DNA from: Flavobacterium sp. KACC 22761
Lineage (GTDB): Bacteria; Bacteroidota; Bacteroidia; Flavobacteriales; Flavobacteriaceae
Assembly: GCF_034058155.1 (NCBI RefSeq)
Contig: NZ_CP139148.1
Coordinates: forward strand, 1,302,001-1,366,000
Length of the DNA: 64,000 bases
Reading direction: 5' to 3'
The notes beneath the pieces were generated by a model. It was not told the origin of the DNA and searched no databases. It worked only from the letters and a program-made list of their open reading frames with translations. Shown piece by piece: positions 1 through 6,704 of this stretch; within the stretch, counting starts at the first letter, position 1; every line of letters starts with the position of its first letter. The position numbers were made by a program, and so were the translations under genes.

Positions 1-470
1 ACTACTGACTGGCTATAATATTTTTCGTTTTTCATTACTTTATCAAAAGCAAAAAGAAGCTCATCAAAAGTCAAATCGTTTTTGATAATAAGTCCGTTTG
101 GGTTTATGGTCCTAATGATTGTCTTGATTTTCAAAAGCTCGGTGTACATGGTGAGCAAAATTATTTTGCAATGTGGCATCTTTTTTAAAATCAATATTGC
201 CAAATCTTCACCAGAATAAAGCTCTTTCTCCTCATAGGCCGGCATACTAATATCTAAAAAAGCGATATCAAAGTTTGGAGTTACATCACGTTCGAGCAAA
301 TCATAGGCTGATTTACAGTCATAAGCCTGAGCAATATGAAAATCATATTCTTTCGGGTTATAACGCGTGATCGCATTTTTATATCCCTCAATAATAAAGG
401 GATGATCGTCGACAATTAAAATGTTTCGCGTGATTAAGTGCGAAATTGGAGCGGTTAAATCAAATGTCAT
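1..470 (-). CDS. NarL/FixJ-type response regulator, receiver domain (partial, C-terminus beyond window)
   Basis: The ATG is at 470-468 and the frame stays open to base 1, giving 156 codons. The visible part is a receiver domain: acidic pair D21-D22 in LIVDDHP, phospho-acceptor D73 in FLDISMP, and a K near the end (LIIKND) in the place of the conserved receiver lysine. The HTH output domain expected for this family lies outside the window. The start overlaps the stop of the upstream histidine kinase by 11 nt (460-470), so the two are translationally coupled and almost certainly form a cognate two-component pair. The kinase's HisKA_3-type phosphotransfer motif is the type that partners with NarL-like regulators, which supports this family call. 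The target genes cannot be inferred. Confidence 0.85.
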   Translation of the reverse strand, partial: MTFDLTAPISHLITRNILIVDDHPFIIEGYKNAITRYNPKEYDFHIAQAYDCKSAYDLLERDVTPNFDIAFLDISMPAYEEKELYSGEDLAILILKKMPHCKIILLTMYTELLKIKTIIRTINPNGLIIKNDLTFDELLFAFDKVMKNEKYYSQSV

Positions 471-2517
471 TATTATGCAGGTTAATTTTTTGATCGATTG
501 GGACTTTCACAACGAGAAGTGTTCCTTCTCCTTTGGCAGATTTTACAGTAACGATACCCTTACATTCTGCGGCTCTATATTGAATATTATGCAATCCAAT
601 TCCATTTTTGGTTCTTTTTGTATTAAAACCTTTTCCATCATCTGCAATAGAGAGCACTAAATGATTTATTTCACTTTTAAATTCAACAACAATCTTGTCA
701 GCATCTGCATATTTATTACAATTTTGAAGTGCCTCTTGTATAATTCTGTACAAATTAATTTTTACGGCATTACTAACAAGATCCCATTTTATATGAGAAT
801 CAAATGTCGTGATTAATTTTGAATCATACGTGTTTCTTTGATTTTCAAATAGTTTCATCAAGATTGCAACAAAATTATTAATTAATTCCGATTTTTCTCT
901 ATTTAAGTCATGCGAAATTTCACGTATGTCTTCTTCAATATGTTTTAGTTCTGTCAAATATTTTTTTCTTTTCGCCGCTGCATGCGCTTCATCGACTTTA
1001 TCAAGGCTGTCCAAACTAATTCTCACTCCAAACATTCGGCCCAAAACGCCATCGTGCAATTCTTGAGCAACCTTTTTCTTTTCCTTAATTCGGGTTGATT
1101 CAATTTCATTTTGCTGCGAAATCATCAAGTTGTAAATATCTTCATTTGCAATTTGCTGTTGCTGTTTAAAAAGCAATTCTCTGTTTTTTGCCTGTTGTGT
1201 CTTATAAACATAAAAAAACAAACCAACCAAAGTACAAATACTAAAAACATAAATCAGCGTTCTGTTTTTTTCCTGAAGATTCGAGTTTTGATCTTTTATT
1301 TCATTGGTTTCATATTCAATACGAGAAAATTTTTCTCCCATTTTTCGCTCCGATTTGAGCATCTTTTCATTCAAATTAAAATATTCTTTAGAATAAACAG
1401 ATGCCTTTTTGGGATCGACAATAGCAATTTGCTTGAGCGCTTCCAAAGTATTTTTTCCAATGCCTAAACTACGCGCTAAAACCAATGCTTGCTTTGAATA
1501 CTGAATAGCTTTAAAAGTATCTTTTTCAAAAGCATAAAACTCTGATAAGTGAATTCTGCTTGACACTGCCGCTGATTTTAAGCCTAAACTGTCTCTAATT
1601 GCCAAAGCTCTTTCAAATTGGTCTGGAAGCCCCGTAAAATCTCTTAATTTAAATTTAGAATAGGCAAGATTATCCAATAACATTGCATACAAAACGTTTT
1701 TTTCCTGAAATAAATTTTTCTGATTTAGGCCTTTCTGAAAATATTCTTTTGCTTGCTCATAATCATTCAAATTAATGTAAACAAAACCAATATTATTCAA
1801 TGACGTTGCTTCTAATTGCAATTCTGAGGGAATTGTTTTATCCTTTAAAACAGCTATAGCTTTTTTATGAAATTCCAGAGACTTGTCATATTCTTCCCTA
1901 TCGTTATATAATATCCCTAAAAGATTGTAACAATCGTAAAGAAGATCATTTACGTTTTTTTGTTTTTTTAAAAGACTCAAGGCTTTAAAAACTGCAATTT
2001 CGCTTTCAAAAAAATCTCCTTCATTGTACTGAAGGCTAGCCTTACTTAAATAAGTCTGCGCTAGATTGTATTGATCATTAATCCTGATATAAATTTTTTG
2101 AGCTTTAAAAAAATTCAGGAATGCACTATCAGAAATACTTTGCGTACCATAAAAATCTCCCAAATAAGTATAAGCTTTTCCAATACTCACCGAGTCTTTT
2201 GCACTAATTGAACGTTCTAAAATCAATTTCGATATATCACGATATGATTTTAGATCTTTCATATTGTAATATCGATTGGCAACCTTAAACAAGTTGGCTC
2301 TATTTAAAGAATCGTTATTCTTATCGATTATTATAGAAAAGGCTTTTTTTGCATATTTCTGTTTCAATTCATAAGACAAATTGATATCATTTGCTAAAGA
2401 CAAATAACTTTTCAAACTGTCTTCTGTCGAAACAATTGTTCTATCTAGGCTCGTTTTCTTGTTGCATCCTAATAAAATGAGAAATAAAAACAATACTATT
2501 TGTGAAGTTTTTTTCAA
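460..2517 (-). CDS. TPR-containing sensor histidine kinase (HisKA_3 family), lipoprotein-type signal
   Basis: I place the start at the TTG at 2517-2515 (685 aa). The frame is open to an ATG at 2580, but that ATG lies in the loop of a terminator hairpin (2562-2596), and the TTG puts a clean lipoprotein signal (KKTSQIVLFLFLILLGC) at the N-terminus. Residues ~30-360 are helical TPR-like repeats, expected in the periplasm. A transmembrane helix follows at ~421-440, then a coiled coil. The HisKA_3 motif KKVAQELHDG has phospho-acceptor H488. An HATPase domain has the N box around N599 and G box DDGKGF at ~626-631, ending at GIGLHNI and GEGTLL. Flavobacterial genomes hold many such TPR kinases; the ligand is unknown. 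The response regulator gene overlaps its 3' end by 11 nt. Confidence 0.88.
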   Translation of the reverse strand: MKKTSQIVLFLFLILLGCNKKTSLDRTIVSTEDSLKSYLSLANDINLSYELKQKYAKKAFSIIIDKNNDSLNRANLFKVANRYYNMKDLKSYRDISKLILERSISAKDSVSIGKAYTYLGDFYGTQSISDSAFLNFFKAQKIYIRINDQYNLAQTYLSKASLQYNEGDFFESEIAVFKALSLLKKQKNVNDLLYDCYNLLGILYNDREEYDKSLEFHKKAIAVLKDKTIPSELQLEATSLNNIGFVYINLNDYEQAKEYFQKGLNQKNLFQEKNVLYAMLLDNLAYSKFKLRDFTGLPDQFERALAIRDSLGLKSAAVSSRIHLSEFYAFEKDTFKAIQYSKQALVLARSLGIGKNTLEALKQIAIVDPKKASVYSKEYFNLNEKMLKSERKMGEKFSRIEYETNEIKDQNSNLQEKNRTLIYVFSICTLVGLFFYVYKTQQAKNRELLFKQQQQIANEDIYNLMISQQNEIESTRIKEKKKVAQELHDGVLGRMFGVRISLDSLDKVDEAHAAAKRKKYLTELKHIEEDIREISHDLNREKSELINNFVAILMKLFENQRNTYDSKLITTFDSHIKWDLVSNAVKINLYRIIQEALQNCNKYADADKIVVEFKSEINHLVLSIADDGKGFNTKRTKNGIGLHNIQYRAAECKGIVTVKSAKGEGTLLVVKVPIDQKINLHNNDI

Positions 2518-2561
2518 TGTCTGTTTTTGAATTTTACCAAAAATAATAAAACTACAGACAC

Positions 2562-2596
2562 AAAAAAAGGCTGTCCTCATTTGGCAGCCTTTTTTT
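2562..2596. terminator. Bidirectional hairpin terminator
   Basis: Arms 2562-2573 (A-run then GGCTG) and 2585-2596 (CAGCC then T-run) pair perfectly over 12 bp with an 11-nt loop. It lies just 3' of the small secreted-protein gene (minus strand) and immediately upstream of the kinase, so on the minus strand it ends the former. Confidence 0.8.
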
Positions 2597-2616
2597 GCAT
2601 AAAGAAACTTGTTTAT

Positions 2617-2850
2617 TTAGTCAAGTTTTATAGTGTTTCCTAGAGATTGTCTGTCCTGACGAAATCCTTCAGATTGGTTGTTTTTTAAATCATTAGTTGT
2701 AGTATGAAAGTCAACTTTTCTATCACGTCCTGTAGACTGTCCACCACCGATAATTGTATCTTGTTCTGTTATAGAAGTTATTGGAGCTGCGAAAGAAGTT
2801 GCAACTACTACTAAAGAAAATAATCCGAATGTTAAGGCTGTTTTTTTCAT
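2617..2850 (-). CDS. Small secreted hypothetical protein (77 aa)
   Basis: The start is taken at the ATG at 2850-2848, which gives MKKTALTFGLFSLVVVATSFA, a typical Sec signal peptide. The frame is open further upstream to 3006 but without signal-like sequence. The mature part, about 55 residues from around APITSITEQD, is hydrophilic and rich in Q, N, D, R and T, with no cysteine and no recognisable domain. It lies between the LytTR regulator gene and the kinase, on the same strand, and is followed by its own terminator. I do not recognise the family. The signal peptide and lone-gene context suggest a small exported protein, possibly abundant or regulated by its neighbours; that is inference. 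Confidence 0.6.
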   Translation of the reverse strand: MKKTALTFGLFSLVVVATSFAAPITSITEQDTIIGGGQSTGRDRKVDFHTTTNDLKNNQSEGFRQDRQSLGNTIKLD

Positions 2851-3027
2851 GACCTGAGGTTTTAAATGTTTTTGATTTTTTTGTCTTTGGGGCTGACCGC
2901 TCTCTGCGAATCGATGGTGTAAAATTATACCCAAGCACAAAAAAAATTGGCATGAAAAAGGGAGTTTATGGTAAATCATACCCAAATGATAGTCATTGGG
3001 CGTCAAATTAGTGTAAATATCTAATAT

Positions 3028-3924
3028 TTAGACTTCTATATAATTTCCTGCAGTGAAATTAGCGATAATTAGATCGACATTTCCTTTGTAAGTTTTAGAA
3101 AAAGGAATCTTTTTAGGGGAGTTTTTGATGTAACAAACTGAGTTTCCGTTGTGAATGCGCGAAATGTAGTTTTGATTAATGATATAACTATTATGAATTC
3201 GCACGAATGGATGTACTAAAATACTTTCAAAATGCTTTAAGGTCTTGAATGCAGTAACCATTTCGCCTGAACTCAAATAAATATCTGTAGAATTATTATC
3301 GGCTTGAAAATAGCAAATGTCAGCTGCATTCATATAGCGATAGTCGCCATACGATTTTACACAAAGTATCAATGGCTTTTCGATAATTTTTGGCACTTCT
3401 ACTTCGTTACTATTAATTTTAGCTTCGTCTGCACTAACAATTGAAATTTCTTCTTCTAAAGGCAATTTTTTAGCTTCTAAGACATTTTCTTCTAAAACAG
3501 CATTATTTGATTCAATAACCTCAGTTTTTTGTTCTTTTGGCTCAAAAAGCACTTTTTCAAGCTTCAAAAGTGTTTTTACAACATCAACATGTGTCAGAGG
3601 CTTTAAGATATAATCAAAAACGCCATACTGAATAGCATCAAAAGCCAAATCTTTTGTCGGTGTAGTAATAATAATTTTGGGAATGACGGATAAAAACCGA
3701 TACAATTCGCCGATAAAAGCAAGCGACAAATTGCTTGAGCTGTTTTCTGAATCAATTTCAAGAAAAACGAAGTACGGTCTGTGTTCTAAAACCAAATTTA
3801 ATCCCTGCTGATAATTCGTCGCGGAAGCTATAAAAGTCAATTCCGAAAAACCTTCTGCAACAATTCTGGTTTTCAAAACACTTTCAGCGTCATTGTCAAT
3901 TATAATGTAAGAATATTTTTTCAA
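3028..3924 (-). CDS. LytTR-family response regulator with degenerate receiver
   Basis: 298 aa. The N-terminal ~125 residues have a receiver fold: strand IIIDND at 7-12, FLEID at 54-58, and the conserved lysine in YILKPLTH. Key acidic positions are altered. The usual DD pair reads D10-N11, and the phospho-acceptor aspartate expected in F-L-D-I is glutamate (E56). An acidic linker (~130-180, rich in E, V and K) leads to a C-terminal LytTR DNA-binding domain (~185-290) with YMNAADICYFQAD, FVRIHNSYIIN and KIPFSKTYKG, all typical of the family. The nearest genes are a secreted peptide and a kinase of another class; no LytS-like (His_kinase) sensor gene is adjacent. A Glu at the phospho-acceptor often mimics phosphorylation, so constitutive or phosphorylation-independent activity is plausible (inference). 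Confidence 0.87.
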   Translation of the reverse strand: MKKYSYIIIDNDAESVLKTRIVAEGFSELTFIASATNYQQGLNLVLEHRPYFVFLEIDSENSSSNLSLAFIGELYRFLSVIPKIIITTPTKDLAFDAIQYGVFDYILKPLTHVDVVKTLLKLEKVLFEPKEQKTEVIESNNAVLEENVLEAKKLPLEEEISIVSADEAKINSNEVEVPKIIEKPLILCVKSYGDYRYMNAADICYFQADNNSTDIYLSSGEMVTAFKTLKHFESILVHPFVRIHNSYIINQNYISRIHNGNSVCYIKNSPKKIPFSKTYKGNVDLIIANFTAGNYIEV

Positions 3925-4121
3925 TTTGGTTTTTGGATAATTTTAAATGAACCTCAAATTTTTGAAGTTGGATTCATTTTCTAATTTTACTGTACTATGG
4001 GCAATTAAATTTACGCAATTATTTTACGCAAATAATTCATTGTTAACACATTACACGAAAATGTTAATACATAAAGACGAAATGCAAAAAAGTTCGACGA
4101 AATGCATTTTCAAAATTAAAA

Positions 4122-4165
4122 AAATCCCAAATTCTACCTGAAAGTTTCCGGTGAATTTGGGATTT
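4122..4165 (-). terminator. glyS terminator
   Basis: Perfect 13-bp stem, arms 4122-4134 and 4153-4165, followed on the minus strand by a T-run. It lies 22 nt past the glyS stop. A 64-codon plus-strand frame here (3947-4141) has no coding features and I do not call it. Confidence 0.85.
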
Positions 4166-4187
4166 ATATAATGTTAATTAACAAAAA

Positions 4188-5729
4188 TTACATTTTCATC
4201 AACCAGTTTTTCATTGAAACTTCGTTTTCGATAATACCTCTTAATTCAGAAATTTTAACGCGATCTTGTTTCATTGTATCTCTATGGCGAATTGTTACCG
4301 TTTCGTCTTCCAAAGTTTGGTGATCCACTGTGATACAGAAAGGCGTTCCAAGAGCATCTTGTCTTCTGTAACGACGACCAACCGCATCTTTCTCATCATA
4401 AGCAACATTGAAATCCCATTTCAAATCTTCGATGATTTTTCTTGAAATTTCTGGCAATCCATCTTTTTTAACTAATGGAAGAACCGCTGCTTTAGTTGGC
4501 GCTAAAACTGCTGGCAATTTCAGTACCGTTCTAGTCGAACCATCTTCTAAAGCTTCTTCTTGCAATGATGTTGCAAAAACCGCCAAGAACATACGATCAA
4601 GACCTACAGACGTTTCAACTACGTATGGCACGTAGTTTTCATTTAATTCAGGATCAAAATATTGAAGTTTTCTTCCTGAGTATTCTTCGTGTGCTTTTAA
4701 GTCAAAATCGGTACGAGAGTGAATTCCTTCCAATTCTTTGAAACCAAAAGGGAAATTAAATTCAATATCAGCAGCAGCATTTGCATAGTGCGCTAATTTT
4801 TCGTGATCGTGGAAACGGTAGTTTTCTTTTCCTAATCCTAAAGACAAGTGCCAGTTTAAACGAGTTTGTTTCCAGTGTTCGTACCATTTCATTTCTTCTC
4901 CAGGACGAACAAAGAATTGCATTTCCATTTGTTCGAATTCACGCATACGGAAAATGAATTGTCTTGCTACAATTTCGTTTCTAAACGCTTTACCCGTTTG
5001 AGCAATTCCAAAAGGAACTTTCATACGACCCGATTTCTGAACATTAAGGAAGTTTACAAAAATACCTTGAGCTGTTTCTGGACGCAAATAAAGATCCATT
5101 GCATTTTCTGCAGATGCACCTAATTTTGTTCCAAACATCAAGTTGAATTGTTTTACCTCTGTCCAGTTTTTAGAACCTGTTTCAGGATCAGCGATTTCAA
5201 GCTCTTCGATCAAAGCTTTAACATCAGCCAAATCACCAGCGCCCAAAGAACGCCCTAAACGCTCTCTGATTTCTTTTTCTTTAGCCAAATATTCAATTAC
5301 ACGAGCATTTGTTGTCACAAATTCCTCTTCGTTGAATGCATCGCCAAAACGAGCTTTTGCTTTTTCGATTTCTTTTTTAGCTTTCAGATTGATTTTTTCA
5401 GCATAATCTTCCACTAAAACGTCAGCTCTATATCTTTTTTTAGAATCTTTATTGTCAATCAAAGGGTCATTAAAAGCATCAACGTGGCCCGAAGCTTTCC
5501 AGGTCGTTGGGTGCATCAATATTGCCGCGTCTAAACCGACAATATTTTCATTCATCTGAACCATTGATTTCCACCAATATTCACGGATATTCTTTTTTAA
5601 TTCGACACCATTTTGTGCATAATCATACACTGCACTCAATCCATCGTATACTTCGCTCGACGGAAAAATAAATCCGTACTCTTTTGCGTGCGAAACCACA
5701 TTCTTAAATAAATCGTCTTGTTTTGCCAT
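4188..5729 (-). CDS. glyS: Glycyl-tRNA synthetase (single-chain, dimeric type)
   Basis: 513 aa, the usual length for the bacterial/eukaryotic-like alpha2 enzyme. It charges tRNA-Gly with glycine using ATP in the cytoplasm. Class II signatures are visible: LRPETAQGIFVNF and PFGIAQTGKAFRNEI (motif 2 region), and VVETSVGLDRMFLAVF (motif 3). A C-terminal anticodon-binding domain follows from about residue 400 (LAPTKAAVLPLV onward, with RYRRQDALGTPFCITVD). The N-terminus MAKQDDLFKNVVSHAKEYGF fits the family start. It is a monocistronic gene with its own downstream terminator, divergent from the ComF-family gene. A CAAAAATA (TATTTTTG on the minus strand) just upstream at 5737-5744 resembles a -7 box but would leave almost no leader. 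Confidence 0.97.
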   Translation of the reverse strand: MAKQDDLFKNVVSHAKEYGFIFPSSEVYDGLSAVYDYAQNGVELKKNIREYWWKSMVQMNENIVGLDAAILMHPTTWKASGHVDAFNDPLIDNKDSKKRYRADVLVEDYAEKINLKAKKEIEKAKARFGDAFNEEEFVTTNARVIEYLAKEKEIRERLGRSLGAGDLADVKALIEELEIADPETGSKNWTEVKQFNLMFGTKLGASAENAMDLYLRPETAQGIFVNFLNVQKSGRMKVPFGIAQTGKAFRNEIVARQFIFRMREFEQMEMQFFVRPGEEMKWYEHWKQTRLNWHLSLGLGKENYRFHDHEKLAHYANAAADIEFNFPFGFKELEGIHSRTDFDLKAHEEYSGRKLQYFDPELNENYVPYVVETSVGLDRMFLAVFATSLQEEALEDGSTRTVLKLPAVLAPTKAAVLPLVKKDGLPEISRKIIEDLKWDFNVAYDEKDAVGRRYRRQDALGTPFCITVDHQTLEDETVTIRHRDTMKQDRVKISELRGIIENEVSMKNWLMKM

Positions 5730-5799
5730 AGTGATGCAAAAATATAAAAATCAGTTTTAAAAAAAAGAAAAATAATAAAGATTGACAGGCTAATTTTGT

Positions 5800-5807
5800 T
5801 ATTTTTG
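5800..5807 (+). promoter_or_regulatory. Candidate -7 box (TAnnTTTG) for the comF-like gene
   Basis: TATTTTTG matches the Bacteroidetes -7 consensus 20 nt before the GTG start. A second match, TAATTTTG, is at 5791-5798. A TTG at 5782-5784 could serve as the -33 element of the first with a shortish 15-nt spacer. Confidence 0.35.
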
Positions 5808-5827
5808 TAACCAAATTCTTTCTATTT

Positions 5828-6511
5828 GTGTTTAATTTCATAATAAATCTGTTTTTCCCGAAAGTTTGCACTGGATGCCGTCAAATTTTGCAGACCAATG
5901 AGATTGTTTTATGCTCCAAATGCCGTCATGAAATGCCTCTGACTCAATTTCATTTGGATAAAGAAAATGAAGCTGCCAAAAAATTTTATGGAAAAGTAGA
6001 AATTGAACATGCATCGGCTTTGCTTTATTTTATAAAAAAAGGAATTGTTCAAGAACTGATTCATAATTTAAAATACAAAGGCCATGAAGAAATCGGAACA
6101 GTTTTGGGCTTTTGGTACGCCGAAGATTTAAAAGAATTAAAACCAAACCATCCATTTGAAATTGTAATTCCTGTTCCACTTCATCCAAAAAAATTCAAGG
6201 AACGAGGCTACAATCAAGTTACCACTTTTGCAAAAGCGCTTTCAGACGGACTAAATCTCACTTTTGATGATCGCATTTTGTTCCGAAAAAAATATTCTAA
6301 AACGCAATCCAAAAAGAATCTTTTAGGAAGAACAGAAAATATTGAAAACATTTTTGACGTCAAATTTACCGAAGAAAATTATAACAAACATTTTTTAATT
6401 GTGGATGATGTTTTAACAACTGGATCAACTCTGGAAGCATGCTCAAAAGCATTATTGAAAATTCCGGGAGCAAAAATCAGCATTGTCTGTATGGCGATGG
6501 CGAATTCCTAA
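5828..6511 (+). CDS. ComF family protein (phosphoribosyltransferase-like)
   Basis: 227 aa with a GTG start at 5828, chosen because it gives the full N-terminal zinc ribbon. Cysteine pairs C14-x2-C17 and C29-x2-C32 form the metal-binding finger. A type I phosphoribosyltransferase domain follows, with PVPLHPKKFKERGYNQ and a PRPP-binding loop FLIVDDVLTTGSTLEAC near residues 190-206. ComF/AmiC-like proteins are linked to DNA uptake and recombination in naturally transformable bacteria. Outside those the family is universal and its exact reaction is not settled, so I give no symbol. It is divergent from glyS and converges on the metalloprotease gene, with a shared terminator. Confidence 0.9.
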   Translation: MFNFIINLFFPKVCTGCRQILQTNEIVLCSKCRHEMPLTQFHLDKENEAAKKFYGKVEIEHASALLYFIKKGIVQELIHNLKYKGHEEIGTVLGFWYAEDLKELKPNHPFEIVIPVPLHPKKFKERGYNQVTTFAKALSDGLNLTFDDRILFRKKYSKTQSKKNLLGRTENIENIFDVKFTEENYNKHFLIVDDVLTTGSTLEACSKALLKIPGAKISIVCMAMANS

Positions 6512-6534
6512 CGGAGTTAAATTCTAATTTTCAA

Positions 6535-6610
6535 ATTCCAAAATCCAAAATTAACTTCGAAAAAATTCCAAATATTTAAATTCCAAATTCCAAAATTCAC
6601 AAACTTAACT
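6535..6610. repeat. AAATTCCAAA-type simple repeat tract
   Basis: Three to four imperfect copies of a motif around AAATTCCAAAATTC/AAATTCCAAATTCC lie downstream of the ComF-like gene and run into the terminator hairpin built of the same words. A similar tract lies between atpD and atpC (43087-43137). Confidence 0.6.
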
Positions 6611-6617
6611 TCAAAAA

Positions 6618-6662
6618 AAATCCAAATTCCAATTGAATCGTTTTCAATTGGAATTTGGATTT
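6618..6662. terminator. Bidirectional terminator, 20-bp perfect stem
   Basis: Arms 6618-6637 and 6643-6662 are perfectly complementary over 20 bp with a 5-nt loop. It sits between the convergent comF-like and metalloprotease genes and has A/T runs on both sides. Confidence 0.85.
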
Positions 6663-6704
6663 TAAATATTTGGAATTTATTTTTTTATTGGATTTTTTAA
6701 ACCT

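Noticed and set aside
3947..4141. 64-aa ORF between the LytTR gene and glyS
   Set aside because: It runs into the glyS terminator hairpin and shows no motif or paralogue support.
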